DNA from: Closterium sp. NIES-65
Taxonomy: Eukaryota; Streptophyta; Zygnematophyceae; Desmidiales; Closteriaceae
NCBI GenBank assembly: GCA_948144175.1
Contig: CANXME010001290.1
Location: forward strand, 262,501-326,500
DNA: 64,000 nt
Reading direction: 5' to 3'
Part shown: positions 21,191 to 33,349 of the stretch, piece after piece
How positions within the stretch are numbered: the first letter of the stretch is position 1
Layout: each line of letters opens with the position of its first letter
Notes under the pieces: generated by a model
The model's database searches: none
Told to the model about the DNA's origin: nothing
The model's input: the letters and a program-made list of their open reading frames with translations, nothing else
Program-made: the position numbers and the translations under genes

Positions 21191-24166
21191 TGGCGGTTCT
21201 CCGAGTCCTTCTTCTCGCCAGGAGCAGCTCTCTCCACTGGAGCTGCGTGAGTGGTTTGCCCGGCGCTGGAGGCGAGCTGCTGCGACTGGAGGTGCTGCGG
21301 GTGCTGGAGGTTCTGTTGCTGCTGAGGGAGCTGGTGCCACGGGTCCCGGAGGTGCTCGTACTGGGAATACTGGAGCTGCCGGGCCTGGGGGTGCCTCTGG
21401 AGCTGGAGCTGCTGAGGGTGCTGCCGCGGAGTCTGCTGTTGGCGGTCCAGCTGAGGGTACTACTGGCGCTGCTGGAGGTACTGGGGTTGGGGCTGCTGCT
21501 GGTGCTGGTGCTGCCGCTGGGGGTGCTGGTGCTGTCGCGGAGTCTGCTGCTGGCGGTCCTGCTGAGGGTGCTACTGGTGGTGCTGGCGTTGGAGCTGCGA
21601 CTGGTGCTGGTGCTGTCCCTGCTCTGTCTGGAGTCGCTGCGCGGCCTCGGCCGTACTTCGTTCCGCTCCTCCAGCAGGTTCTTGGTCTCCCGTCTTCCTC
21701 TGGTCCGTCTCCTCCCCTAGCGTGTCCACAGCCTGTCCAGTCCCAGCTACAGCTACAGCCCGGCTCCCCACTGCCTGCTCCGTCATCCTACACTGGTCCT
21801 ACTGGAGGTCTTGCTGAGCGTCGTGAACCAACGTCTAGGCCTGCGTCGCTTGTCCGTGCTGCTCGCCCTAGTGGTCGTGGTTCACGTCAGCATCCTCCTC
21901 CTGTCCCTGGCACGCACCAGATGTCTCTGCGTCCGTCCACTGCTCCTCAGCGTGCCCCTTTGCCTTCTCCTCCTGCGTCTTCTCTTCCTACTCTTGCCGA
22001 CCCGGAGTCGGACTCTCTTCGTGCTGCCAGTCCTACTGTCACGCGTCTTCTTGCTACTGTTGTCACTGACCCTTCCTTTGAGTCAGCTGCTGCGTCTGCC
22101 TTGGTTGCTGAGCTGGTCGACTTTGCTGCCGCGTGTCGTCTAGACTACGCCGCCAGTCTTGTTGCTGAGTCGGAGTCTGCCGCGTCTGCGTCTACTGAGT
22201 TTGCGTCTCCGGAGTCCGCGTCTGCCTGTCCTCTGTCCGTCGGGGGTGACTGTGCTCTTGGCACGGACGTCCTTGAGGACAGGCAGGAGGAGTTCCAGTG
22301 CTTTGCCGCCGCTTTGCCCCATCTCGTGTCCATGCTTGTTGCCCCTGAGGGAGACCCGGATGCTCCAGACATCCCGACCCCACGCTCTTACGCTGAGGCG
22401 ATGGCCGGTCCCTACTCCTCTCAGTGGCAGACAGCCATGGACGCAGAGATGGCTTCCTGGAAGTCCACAGGCACCTACGTCGACGAGGTTCCCCCACCTG
22501 GGGCGAACATCGTCAGTGGCATGTGGATTTTCAGGGTGAAGTGGCCGCCGGGTTCTCCGCCTGTCTTCAAGGCGCGGTACGTGGCTCGTGGCTTCAGTCA
22601 ACGGCAGGGAGTTGACTTCTTTCAGACCTTCTCCCCGACCCCAAAGATGACCACTCTTCGGGTGCTGCTGCACGTCGTCGCTCAGCGTGACTACGAGCTT
22701 CACTCTCTTGACTTCAGCACTGCTTTCTTGCAGGGCAGCCTGCACGAGGAGATCTGGCTGCGCCGCCCACTTGGCTTCACTGGGTCGTTCCCTCCTGGCA
22801 CCCAGTGGCGCCTCCAGCGGCCAGTCTACGGTCTCCGCCAGGCACCGCGTGAGTGGCACGACACACTGAGGACTACACTTGCGGCTCTTGGGTTCACTCC
22901 CTCTACTGCTGACCCGTCGCTGTTTCTACGCACCGACACCTCGCTGCCGCCGTTCTACATCCTCGTGTACGTCGACGACTTGGTCTTTGCCACTGCAGAC
23001 AAAGCTGGTCTCGCCCACGTGAAGTCGGAGCTGCAGAAGAGACACACGTGCACAGACCTGGGTGAACTGACAAGCTATCTTGGCTTGCGGATCACCCGGG
23101 ACAGAGCACGCCGCACCATCACCCTGACTCAGTCACACATGGTGCAGCAGGTCCTTCAGCGCTTCGGCTTCCCGTACTCCTCGCCTCAGGCCACTCCTCT
23201 GTCTACTCGCCACTCGCTCTCAGCTCTGCCTTCGGATGAGTCCGTAGAGCCGAGTGGCTCGTACCCCGAGCTTGTTGGCTGCCTCATGTATCTGATGACC
23301 TGCACTCGACCTGACCTCGCATACCCTCTTAGCATCTTGGCACGCTATGTTGCTCCTGGGAGACACCGACCAGAGCACATGGCTGCAGCGAAGAGGGTGT
23401 TGCGCTACCTGTGCAGTACGTCGGGCATGGGGCTTGTGCTTGGAGGGCGAGACCGGCCTGTTCTCACAGGGCACTCAGACGCTTCTTGGGCGGACGACCA
23501 GGCTACTCAGCGGTCATCTCAGGGTTACACCTTCAGCCTTGGCTCTGGCTTTGTCTCTTGGCGTTCTACACGCTCTTCTTCTGTTCTCAGCTCCAGTTGT
23601 GAGGCTGAGATCCACGCCACGGCCATGGCTGCCCAGGAGCTTCGCTGGCTCACCTACCTGCTGACTGACCTTGGAGAGCGGCCTCGTTCTCCTCCAGTGC
23701 TGTACGGCGACAACAAGGCAGCCATTGCCTTGTGTCAGGAGCACAGACTGGAGCACAGGACGAAGCACATTGCTCTGCGCTACTTCCTTGCTCGAGAGCT
23801 GCAGCAGCGTGGTCAGCTTCGCCTGCGTTACGTGGCCACTGAGGCCAACACTGCAGATGTGTTCACCAAGGCACTTCCGCCTAGTGACCATCAGCGCCTT
23901 TGCACTCTTCTTGGCCTTGTGCCCACTGGGCCTCACTTGCTCACCTCTTGACTTTGCTTGTACTGTTGCATATATATATACCTGCTCTTGCTTGTTTAGG
24001 CCTGTTATATATATATGCTCTGCTGCATGTGAACTGGCCTTGTGGCCTTGAACTTGTGCTCGGAATTTGTGTGGTGACCTTGAGATCCACCCTGAGCTTG
24101 CTTTGTATTGCCTTGCTTGACTGGTCTTGTGACCCTTTGCTCTCCCCCACTTTGCCTATGGGGGTG

Positions 24167-24303
24167 TGTCATATTATATTTAGCTGATGCATGTATTGTA
24201 GGCTGCTGTTGGGGTAGACCATAGGGGGTACAACCCAATTAGGGTTGGTACTTGTTTCCTTGTTTCGTTTCATAGTGCATCATTCCACTCTCTAATCTCA
24301 ACA
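24167..24303 (+). repeat. 3' LTR of element 5 (137 bp)
   Basis: Preceded by the purine tract CTATGGGGGTG and followed by the target duplication TACTC. Between the pol stop and this LTR are two TATATATA tracts (about 23968 and 24006) that recur in elements 6 and 7. Confidence 0.95.
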
Positions 24304-25441
24304 TACTCTGTTCTTTTAGCGAGCCGACTCTACCGGCAACTCTTAGGGCAGCCGAAAAAAACGAAAACTCATAATGGATCTGGATGCATTTCGGGATGAA
24401 TATCCCCTTTCTTAGGTTGATGCCTTCCGAATTGCATCCGTTTCCGAATGGGTAATAATTTTGTTTTCTTGTGCGTTTCTGATCGGGTAGGTGATATGTA
24501 TCACCCTGAATACGTATGTTGTTACGTACTCACGATTTGACACGCTGAAATTTACTTCCAGAAGAAGGCGATGCGTGCGTTGTAGTAGACGGAGGTCAAA
24601 ACCTTGAATAAATAATATGAACACAAAATTTGGAGAGAATTGCCGCGGCGCGGGCTTTGCCCTCGTGAAATTTTCTTATCGCGCTCAAGTTTTTTCACAA
24701 CCCGAAACTCACACACGCAACCTTCTATCCCGCGCGGTACGCGCTACGGAGATTTCGCTTCATTTAAACACCATAATGGTTTTTTTGTCGGTGGGCAGTT
24801 TGCTGGTTGACCTGCGACGCAGTGTTAGCCGATTGGTCATTTCGTTCCTCAAAGTGTGGATAACAGGTTCGGACAGGTTCGAGCGCGAACAGGCTCGACA
24901 AAGTGCTGCAGGTCACTGTATCAGACCGTACAGTCGTGTGGGCTTAGGCGTGTCGCAATGCCATTGGTTTGATGATAATTACTGTACTGATTTTCACACC
25001 GCGTAGATCTCATTTACTGTAGTGCTGCGCCCATGTCGCACGTACCCTCAGGCACTCAGTCATTTCCGTCCAGCTCTTGCCACGCGGAAGATTTGAAGCC
25101 CTGTTTAAAAACTGATTGAAACACTTTGAGAACGTCAACCAATGATTTAGCGCCGCGTCATACTATCGAAGTGAAGATGTTCAAGTGTGTGCTGATGTGG
25201 TAAAAATGCATTCTTTGTGTGCTCGATACTATATACAGCGACCGTTTAACAAATCATCAGTAGATTGTAACTACATATTAGGAGGGAGTATTTTTAACAA
25301 AGTAAACAGCACCCAACTAGAGATATAAAAAAAAACTTCAAAAAAAAGTCAATTATTACAACACTCAGTTCCATCTATTTGTACTATGAAAAAAACCGTT
25401 GATCACTCTTTTGCAAAAATCTGCAACTCCATGGTTTTTGG
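24304..25441. other. intergenic sequence between elements 5 and 6
   Basis: AT-richer than the transposons and without a supported gene. It contains a stretch shared with 41677-41818 (see the separate entry) and several short A-runs near 25325-25400. The last bases, TTTGG (25437-25441), are the target duplication of element 6. Confidence 0.5.
24626..24768 (+). repeat. dispersed repeat, copy 1
   Basis: About 140 bp starting AATTTGGAGAGAATTGCC and ending near GAGATTTCGCTTCA. Its reverse complement is found at 41677-41818 with the same order of blocks (GCGCGGGCTTTGCCCTCGTGAA, then TATCCCG.GCGGTACGCGCT). It has no coding capacity and its class is unknown. Confidence 0.65.
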
Positions 25442-25569
25442 TGTGGAAACTTTAGAAGGGAATGAAATGACTAAGTGAAAGTTGGGTACAAATACAACCC
25501 TAGGAAAGCTGTACCCCATATGTGCTACCCCACTATAGCCTACAGCAACTATGTCGTATAAATTTGACA
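25442..25569 (-). repeat. 3' LTR of element 6 (128 bp)
   Basis: In plus reading TGTGGAAACTTT to AAATTTGACA, followed by the purine tract (CACCCCCATAG as read on the plus strand). Confidence 0.95.
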
Positions 25570-25780
25570 CACCCCCATAGGCAAAGTGGGGGAGAACAAG
25601 GGGTCACAAGACCAGTCAAGCAAAGCAAAGCAAAGCAAGCTCAGGGTGGATCTCAACGTCACCACACATTCCAAGCACAAGTTCAAGGCCACAAGGCCAG
25701 TTCACATGCAGCAGAGCATATATATAACTGTGCTAAACAAGCAAGAGCAGGTATATATATATGCAACAGTACAAGCAAGG

Positions 25781-28700
25781 TCAAGAGGTAAGCAAGTGAG
25801 GCCCAGTGGGCACAAGACCTAGAAGAGTGCAAAAGCCCTGATGGTCACAAGGCGGAAGTGCCTTGGTGAACACATCAGCAGTGTTGGCCTCAGAGGCCAC
25901 GTAACGCAGACGAAGCTGACCACGCTGCTGCAGCTCTCGAGCAAGGAAGTAGCGCAGAGCAATGTGCTTCGTCCTGTGCTCCAGTCTGTGCTCCTCACAC
26001 AAGGCAATGGCTGCCTTGTTGTCGACGTACAGCACTGGAGGAGAACAGGGCCGCTCTCCAAGGTCAGTAGGTGAGCCAGCGTAGCTCCTGGGCAGCCATG
26101 GCTGTGGCGTAGATCTCAGCCTCACAGCTGGAGCTGAGAACAGAAGAAGAGCGTGTAGAACGCCAAGAGACAGAGCCAGAGCCAAGACTGAAGGTGTAAC
26201 CCTGTGACGACCGCTGAGTGGCCTGGTCGTCGGCCCAAGAAGCGTCTGAGTGACCAGTGAGAACAATGCGGTCTCGCCCTCCAAGCACTAGCCCCATGCC
26301 TGACGTACTGCACAAGTAGCGCAACACCCTCTTAGCTGCATCCATGTGCTCCTTCCGGTGACGGCCGGGAGCGACATAGCGTGCAAGGATGCTAAGAGGG
26401 TATGCAAGGTCAGGTCGAGTGCAGGTCATCAGGTACATGAGGCAGCCCACAAGCTCTGGATACGGGCCACTCGGCTCTACGGACTCATCCGAAGGCAGAG
26501 CTGAGAGCGAGTGACCTGTAGGCAGAGGAGTGGGCTGAGGCGAGGAGTACGTGAAGCGGAAGCGCTGAAGGACCTGCTGCACCATGTGTGACTAAGTCAA
26601 GGTGATGGTGTGCCGTGCTCTGTCCCGGGTGATCCGCAAGCCAAGATAGCTTGTCAGTTCACCCAGGTCTGTGCACGTGTGTCTCTTCTGCAGCTTCGAC
26701 TTCACGTGGGCGAGTGCCAGAGTGTCCGCAGTGGCAAAGACCAAGTCGTCGACGTACACGAGGATGTAGAACGGCGGCAGCGAGGTGTCGGTGTGTAGAA
26801 ACAGCGACGGGTCAGCACTAGAAGGAGCGAACCCAAGAGCCGCAAGTGTAGTCCTCGGTGTGTCGTGCCACTCGCGCGGCGCCTGGCGGAGACCGTAGAC
26901 TGGCCGCTGGAGCCTCCACTGGGTACCAGGAGGGAACGACCCAGTGAAGCCAGGTGGGCGGCGCAGCCAGATCTCCTCGTGCAGGCTGCCCTATAGGAAA
27001 GCAGTACTGAAGTCAAGAGAGTGGAGCTCGTAGTCACGTTGAGCGGCAACGTGCAGCAGAACCCGAAGAGTGGTCATCTTCGGGGTCGGGGAGAAGGTCT
27101 GGAAGAAGTCAACTCCCTGACGCTGACTGAAGCCTCGTGCGACGTAACGCGCCTTGAAGACAGGCGGAGAACCCGGCGGCCGCTTCACCCTTAAAATCCA
27201 CATGCCACTGACAATGTTCGCCCCAGGTGGGGGAACCTCGTCGACGTAGGTGCCTATTGACTTCCAGGAAGCCATCTCTGCGTCCATAGCTGTCTGCCAC
27301 TGAGAGGAGTAGGGACCGGCCATCGCCTCTGCGTAAGAGCGTGGGGTCGGGATGTCTGGAGCATCCGGGTCTCCCTCTGGGGCAACAAGCATGGACACGA
27401 GATGGGGCAAAGCGGCGGCAAAGCACTCAAACTCCTCCTGCCTGTCCTCAAGGACGTCCGTGCCAAGAGCACACTCACCCCCGACGGACGGAGGACAGCA
27501 GTAGCAAGGAGACGCGTGACAGTAGGACTGGCAGCACGAAGCGAGTCCGACTCCAGGTCGGCAAGAGTAGGAAGAGAAGACGCAGGAGGAGAAGGCAAAG
27601 GGGCACGCTGAGGAGCAGTGGACGGACGCAGAGACATCCGGTGCGTGCCAGGGACAGGAGGAGGATGCTGACGGGAACCGCGACCACGAGGGCGAGCAGC
27701 ACGGACAGGCAACACAGGGCGAGACGCAGGCTCACGACGCTCAGCAAGACCTCCAGTAGGACCAGTGTAGGGAGACGGAGCAGGCAGTGGGGAGGCAGAC
27801 TGTAACTGTAACTGTGACTCTGGGGGGACAGGCTGTGGACACTCTAAGGGAGGAGGAGGACCAGTGGAAGACGGGAGACCAAGAACCTGCTGAAGGAGCG
27901 GAACAAAGTACGGCCGAGGCCGCGCGGCAACTCCAGACACAGCAGGGACAGCACCAGTACCAGGAACAGCTCCAACTCCAGCACCCCCTGTAGCTCCAGT
28001 AGTACCCCCAGCAGAACCGCCAGCAGTAGACTCCGCGCCAACAACCGCAGCAGCTCCAGCTCCAGAGGCACCCGCAGCAGCCCCAGCTCCAGAGGCACCC
28101 GCAGGTCCGGCAGCGCCAGTATTCCCAGTACGAGCACCTCCAGGACTCGGAGCACCAGCTCCCTCAGCAGCAACAGAACCTCCAGCGCCCGCACTACCTC
28201 CAGCTCCAGCAGCTCGCCTCCAGCGCCGGCCAAACCACTCACGCAGCTCCAGCGGAGAGAGCGGCTCTCGACGAGAAGAAGGACTCGGAGAACCGTCAGA
28301 CACAGCACCAGCAGGCTCAGCACCCCCAGGCTCAGCACCCCCAGGCGTAGCACCCCCAGGCGTAGCACCCCCAGGCTCAGCACCCCCAGGCTCAGCACCC
28401 CCAGGCGTAGCACCCCCAGGCTCTGCACCCCCAGGCGTAGCACCTCCAGGCTCAGCACCCCCAAGTGTAGCACCCCCAGGCTCAGCACCCCCAGGCGTAG
28501 CACCCCCAGGCTCAGCACCCCCAGGCTCAGCACCCCTAGGCGTAGCACCCACACGCTCAGCTCCCCCAGCGTCAGCACCCCCAGGCCCAGCACCCTCTGC
28601 AGCACCAGAGTCACCAGTGACCTCGACAGGCTCAGCAGCGTCTACCTGAGACACACCTGAAGGGGCAGGACCCTGAGGGGGGAGGGGGTCTACCGGGGGG

Positions 28701-31552
28701 GGACCTGGGACAAGGAAGAGCGGTGGCGGGGGGAGGGACGGAGTGCGGTAGGGGAAGAGCCGGTAGTAGGGGACCGACTCGTCGAACGTGACGTCCTGGG
28801 AGGACAGAACACGGCGAGAGGTGGGGTGGTAGAACTGCCACCCAGGTGCGTCAAGGGGGAAACCCAGGAAGACGCAAGGAGCAGCACGAGGGGACAGCTT
28901 GTCCGCAGACAAGTCGCGGACAAACGCCCAAGATCCCCAGACACGAAACGCAGACGCATCGCCAACCTTCCCCGTCCACAGCAGAGCTAGGGAGGTCTCC
29001 GGCCTGGAGACCCTGGGCTGAAGGTTGATCTGATGCGCCGCGTACCGAACCGCAAACGGCCACAGAAAATGGGGGGCAGCCGCATGCATCATGGACGTAC
29101 GGGCGACGTCCATGACCATGCCGATGCGGCGCTCAGCAATCCCATTCTGCTGTGAAGAGTTCGGAAGCGTGAAGGTCTGGCGGATGCCTCGTGCACGACA
29201 GTAGGCTCGCAGAAGGCCAGAGGAGAACTCTCCGCCTCTGTCTGAGTGTAGACGCAGAACAGGAAAGTCCGAGCCGAAACTCTTCCTGAGCTGGAGACGA
29301 GCTGCGCGGATCCAGTTGATCAACACCTCAGTGACATCACCCTTGCTGCGCAAGGGGAAGACTGTGGTGTAACGCGAATAGTCGTCAACCACCAGCAGGA
29401 AGTAGCGCTCGTGACCCTGCCCACGGACGCGGGCTGGGCCCCACACGTCCATGTGAAGCGTCTGCAGCAGGGCCTCCGTCGGAGGAAACGGGGAGGAGTG
29501 AGGGGTAGCCTGCAGGCGTCCCTCGACACAGGGGACACAGGTAGGGCCAGGCCCCGGAGGAAGGGGAGGGAGGGACCGGGGAAGACCAGAGACAAGGACA
29601 CGGGAGGCGATGCTTCGGAGATGAAGCAGGGAGGGGTGACCAAGGCGGTGGTGCCAGAGGAGGGTCTCGTGAGACAGGAGGCGACACGAGCAGGGGGCAG
29701 ACTCAGGACCAGACCTGGACGCTGCAGCAAACACCTGACCCGACGCAGGCACCTGACCAGACGCAAGAGGCGGAGGAGACGCGGTAGTGAGTGTGTACAG
29801 GCTCGACCCTGGCCGACGCTCAAACGTGGCCAAGTGTCGGCCCGTGTCCGCGTCCGTACAGTGGGTCACGCGCTGGCGTGCAGGGGTGAACTGGTCAACC
29901 CCCCCATCTTGTAGGTCAGCACCCGCCACCAAGTTCGTAGAGAATGAGGGGAGGTACAGACCAGACAGGGAGCCAGACGGGACCGCAGGGCACGGAAGGA
30001 CAGTGGAGTAGTGAGCCAGAACAGGACCCCCAGAGGGGTCTGCCAGGGAGACTGCAACTGGCCGACTAAGCGGCGTGAGTGTGGTGCGGTCTCGAAAGAA
30101 GGAGCGAGACGCCCCCGAGTCAAGTGTGAAGGTGTGTGAGGCCGGAGCCGACGCGGTACCTGAGAGAGCAGACTCACCAGCACCTGAGGAAGCAGACTTA
30201 CAGGCACCTAGAGCAGCAGCCTCACTAGCACCTGGAGCAACAGCCTCACCAGTACCTAGAGCACCAGTCCCAATGCCCGGATCGGGCGGGAAACACCGGT
30301 AACAGTCACCCTCATCACTAATAGTCACAGCATACATGGCACGAAGGATAGCATCAAAGTCAAGATCAAAGATAGCTACTCCTGCCCTAGACAGCTGGTC
30401 CCAGCGAGGGATCTCAGTGGCGTCAGGGAACTGGCGGTGCCAAGCGTCAGTCAGGCGGCCAAAGCGGCGCTGGGTGGGGTGCGGTCCCCCACACTCCTCA
30501 CCCGCACGGTCGCCAGAGCGCAGAACGTAGGTGCACGGGCCAGTACCCCCACCCCTCTGGCGTGCAGCGTACCACTCGTGGAGCTACTGAGTGGAGAGGG
30601 TCTCCTGACCGCGCTGCTGCTGCTGGCGCTGACCACCACCGGAGCCACTCCTCTGCGACGAGCCACGACCTCCTCCGCCGCCTCCTCCACCACCGCCTCC
30701 ACCACCTCCGCCACCACCTCCACTCCCACCGCCGCCTCCACTGCCGCCTCCGCCTCCACTCCCACCACCACCGCCACCGCCGCCGCTGCCTCCGCCTCCA
30801 CTGCCGCCACTGACACCTCCGCCCCCGCCACCACCCCCACCACCATCCCCACCCCCCCCCCGCCGCCTCCACCGCCGCCCCCACCGCCCCCGCTAGCTCC
30901 TCCAGCGCCCCTGCCCCCCTTGCCCTTGCCAGGGCGACGTCTCCCACTAGAGGTAGACGCCGCACCGACCGACTCGAAACGAACGAGGTCGGCCGTAGCA
31001 GCAGAGGCAACAGAGGGCAAAAGGGGAGAGGGGGAACGCCCCTCAAAGATGGGGGTGCGCGGGTCACCACGAGAGGCTCCTACAGCTAGTATGCTCTTCT
31101 CTGCTGCTAGGAGGTCCTTCTCGAGGAGGTCAACAGTGAGAGTGGTGGGGCAGACTGAGAGAAAGTGGTCCCTGACTGCGCGAAGGGAGTCAGGGAGGCA
31201 GGTGAATATGTAGTAGAGGGTGATGTACATGGGGGGGGGGGGGTTCTTAGCGCAGAACTCAGCAGGAAGCGCAGCGCGGTAGCGAGTGTCACTAGTGCGG
31301 AGGTGTGTAATGAGGTCAGCGACTGTGGCAAAGGCAGCAAGGTCAGGAAAGAGGTACGGTAGCATGTGGCGGCTCAGTGCAGCAGTGGCGGGGGAGGAGT
31401 AGCGTGCAACTACAGCGTCGTACAAGGTCTTAGCACTCTTGTACTGGCTAAAGTGCGCACGCTCAGAGGTAGAGCTGAAGGTCGTCTACCTAGACGTCAA
31501 AGTCAATGGCACGACCCTCAGCGTCAAAAGTGAGGACACTGGGGGTAGCCAT
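25781..31552 (-). pseudogene. gag-pol pseudogene of element 6
   Basis: Starts at ATG 31552 (MATPSVLTFDAEG), but a TAG soon follows and about 170 bp of gag are missing after DLQLYL. The frame is also lost in the glycine run. The knuckle lacks its last Cys (GGPHPTQRR). A 1027-codon open frame from 30337 to 27254 covers the Gag C-terminus, protease ([10 protein letters not shown]), integrase and the GGAEP linker, then ends in a deletion and frameshift after RLLATAV. Reverse transcriptase has TAG for Gln after LDFSTAFL and a further TAG after TITLT. YVDD is intact in between. A short deletion after LRWLTY shifts RNase H. The C-terminus ([11 protein letters not shown]) ends at 25781. Confidence 0.9.
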
Positions 31553-31639
31553 GACAGCAGTAGACTAGCAGCGCAGGCAGTGGGGTGAGGGCAGTGCGGA
31601 GGGGGAGGCGTTGCTCTTACCAGACAGGGCCGCTCGGGC

Positions 31640-32360
31640 GGCTCAGTTGTCGGGCGGCTCGGCTGCTGGGCGGCTCGGCGGTCCGGGCGGCTCGGCTGCT
31701 GGGCGGCTCGGCTGCTGGGCGGCTCGGCTGCTGGGCGGCTCGGCTGCTGGGCGGCTCGGCTGCTGGGCGGCTCGGCTGGGGGGGGGGCGGCTCGGCGGCT
31801 CGGCTGCTGGCGGTGCGGCGGCTCGGCGGCTCAGCTGCTGGGCGGCGCGGCTGGTGGGCGGCTCCGCTGCTGGGCTGCTGGGCGGCAGGGCGGCCGCTGG
31901 GCTGCTGGGCGGCGGTGCCGTGAAGGGGGAGGGGGCGGCTGGGCCGAGTGGAGAAGGCGCCGGGGCCAGTAGAGGCGGCGCCGGGGCCAGCAGAGGCAGC
32001 GCTGGGTCCAGCTGAGGCGGCTCCGGGGCCAGCAGAGGCGGTGCCGGGGCCAGTAGAGGCGGCACCGGGGCCGGGAGAGGTAGGCGACGGGGTCGCGGGA
32101 GGCGGCGTCGGGGCTGCAGGGGTAGGCGACGGGGCCAGAGGAGGCGGCGTCGGGGCTGCAGGGGTAGGCGACGGGGCCAGAGGCGGCAGCGTCGGGGCTG
32201 CAGGGGTAGGCGACGGGGCCAGAGGCGGCAGCGTCGGGGCTGCAGGGGTAGGCGACGGGGCCAGAGGCGGCGGCGTCGGGGCTGCAGGGGTAGGCGATTG
32301 GGCCAGAGGCGGCGGCGTCGGGGCTGCAGGGGTAGGCGACGGGGCCAGAGGCGGCGCCGA
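31640..32360 (-). repeat. tandem repeats in the leader of element 6
   Basis: Two blocks: a 17-bp unit GGCGGCTCGGCTGCTGG at 31640-31905, and about seven copies of a 42-bp unit (beginning GGGGTAGGCGACGGGGCC) at about 32080-32355. Both are in the untranslated leader. Elements 5 and 7 have other repeats at the same place. Confidence 0.85.
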
Positions 32361-32608
32361 GAAGGCCGCGAGGGCGGCGCTAGAGGGCCGCGAGGGCGGC
32401 GCGACGCAGCAGGGCTGCGAGGGCGGCGCGATGCGGCCGTTAGGGCGGCGCGACGTGACGAGGCCGCACGCGCGACTCGACAAAATCGCGCGCGCGACGC
32501 TACAGGGCCGTTAAGGCGGCGCGGCAGAGTGCTAGGGGAGCGCGACTCGGGCAGTTTAGGGCGCGCTCCGGGCAGGAAAAAAAAATGTGTGTGGTGGGCC
32601 CTATGAAC

Positions 32609-32638
32609 GGTTCCCACAGAGGAACCCGCTCTATACCA
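32609..32638 (-). other. primer-binding site and hairpin of element 6
   Basis: On the minus strand TGGTATAGAGC follows the LTR. The 6-bp stem GGTTCC/GGAACC (32609-32614 with 32621-32626) sits where elements 5 and 7 have their hairpins. Confidence 0.75.
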
Positions 32639-32765
32639 TGTGGAAACTTTAGAAGGGAATGAAATGACTAAGTGAAAGTTGGGTACAAATACAACCCTAG
32701 GAAAGCTTACCCCATATGTGCTACCCCACTATAGCCTACAGCAACTATGTCATATAAATCTGACA
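32639..32765 (-). repeat. 5' LTR of element 6 (127 bp)
   Basis: In plus reading TGTGGAAACTTT to AAATCTGACA. It is followed by the duplication TTTGG and a G-run. Confidence 0.95.
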
Positions 32766-33349
32766 TTTGGGGGGGGGGGGAATGCACATATTGTGATCTC
32801 GTATGTTAAGCAATTCGTTTATTGTTGAAGACATTAACACTGGACTTAGGTTTGTTCTTTTGTTTGAAGAACTTTATTTCTCTTATCTATTCATTGTATT
32901 GGTGCATTGAGGCATGATCATCATAGTAAGTAAACGGAAATAATCCTGCCTCTTCCAGCATTTTTACACTTTATAAAATCTAGCCAACCTTTTCACAAGC
33001 ATAATCAGCCTTGCTACAGACACTGTTATCTCAATATATTATGTATGGTCAGTTGTGTCTGCATTACGTATTTCTACCATGCCCAGTTGGCATTGTTATG
33101 CATTGTGAGAGACCATAACATTACCCACCTGATTAAATATTTACAGACAATAAAAATCAATTGCTATGCTTATCTCTTGTACTGCAATTGTTTGACGATG
33201 TTCTAATCATATGCTGTAATGTTGGGTAATGTAAAGTGTACTGTAAGCTCATGCATAATTTTCTACTTTGTAAATTCAAATCTTAAATAGGATGTATATG
33301 CATGCAGTCTACATTTGTAAGATACCTTCTTGACATCCATACGGTATTC
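32766..33349. other. AT-rich intergenic sequence
   Basis: No gene, terminal repeat or RNA gene is recognised. It begins with a G-run of about 13 and is otherwise AT-rich. The last bases, TATTC (33345-33349), are the target duplication of the TRIM. Confidence 0.5.

Larger units (their letters stand above)
16907..23951 (+). pseudogene. gag-pol of element 5, interrupted by a solo LTR and one stop
   Basis: Starts at ATG 16907 (MATPSVIAFDAEG; the same MATP start is seen in elements 6 and 7). Gag has an alpha-helical N-terminal half, a glycine run (about 17690-17935) and an extended knuckle CX13CX3HX4C with its first Cys at 18062. Protease follows in frame ([11 protein letters not shown]) but ends in TGA at 18503 where elements 6 and 7 have Arg. 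The frame then runs to the solo LTR at 18909. After it, a clean 1328-codon frame holds pre-integrase, integrase ([28 protein letters not shown]), a Gly-Ala-Glu-Pro repeat linker, reverse transcriptase ([11 protein letters not shown]) and RNase H ([22 protein letters not shown]). LTR plus duplicated target is 1012 bp, which accounts exactly for the frame change, so before that insertion the stop at 18503 was the only break I can see. Confidence 0.9.
15773..24303 (+). mobile_element. complete Ty1/copia element 5 (8.5 kb, short LTRs)
   Basis: Both LTRs are present (15773-15909 and 24167-24303, 137 bp each, 3 differences) and are flanked by the 5-bp duplication TACTC at 15768-15772 and 24304-24308. 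Between them lie a primer-binding site, a 1-kb repeat-rich leader, gag-pol, a 3' UTR and a purine tract. A solo LTR of the other copia family (18909-19915) interrupts pol. Confidence 0.95.
25442..32765 (-). mobile_element. complete but decayed Ty1/copia element 6 (7.3 kb)
   Basis: LTRs at 25442-25569 (3') and 32639-32765 (5') flanked by TTTGG duplications (25437-25441, 32766-32770). It has the same layout as element 5, in reverse orientation. The LTRs differ by two substitutions and one indel. Confidence 0.95.

Noticed and set aside
31617..32617. Long proline/alanine-rich frames in the leader of element 6
   Set aside because: Products of 17-bp and 42-bp repeats. The gag start lies downstream at 31552 and no conserved protein is encoded.
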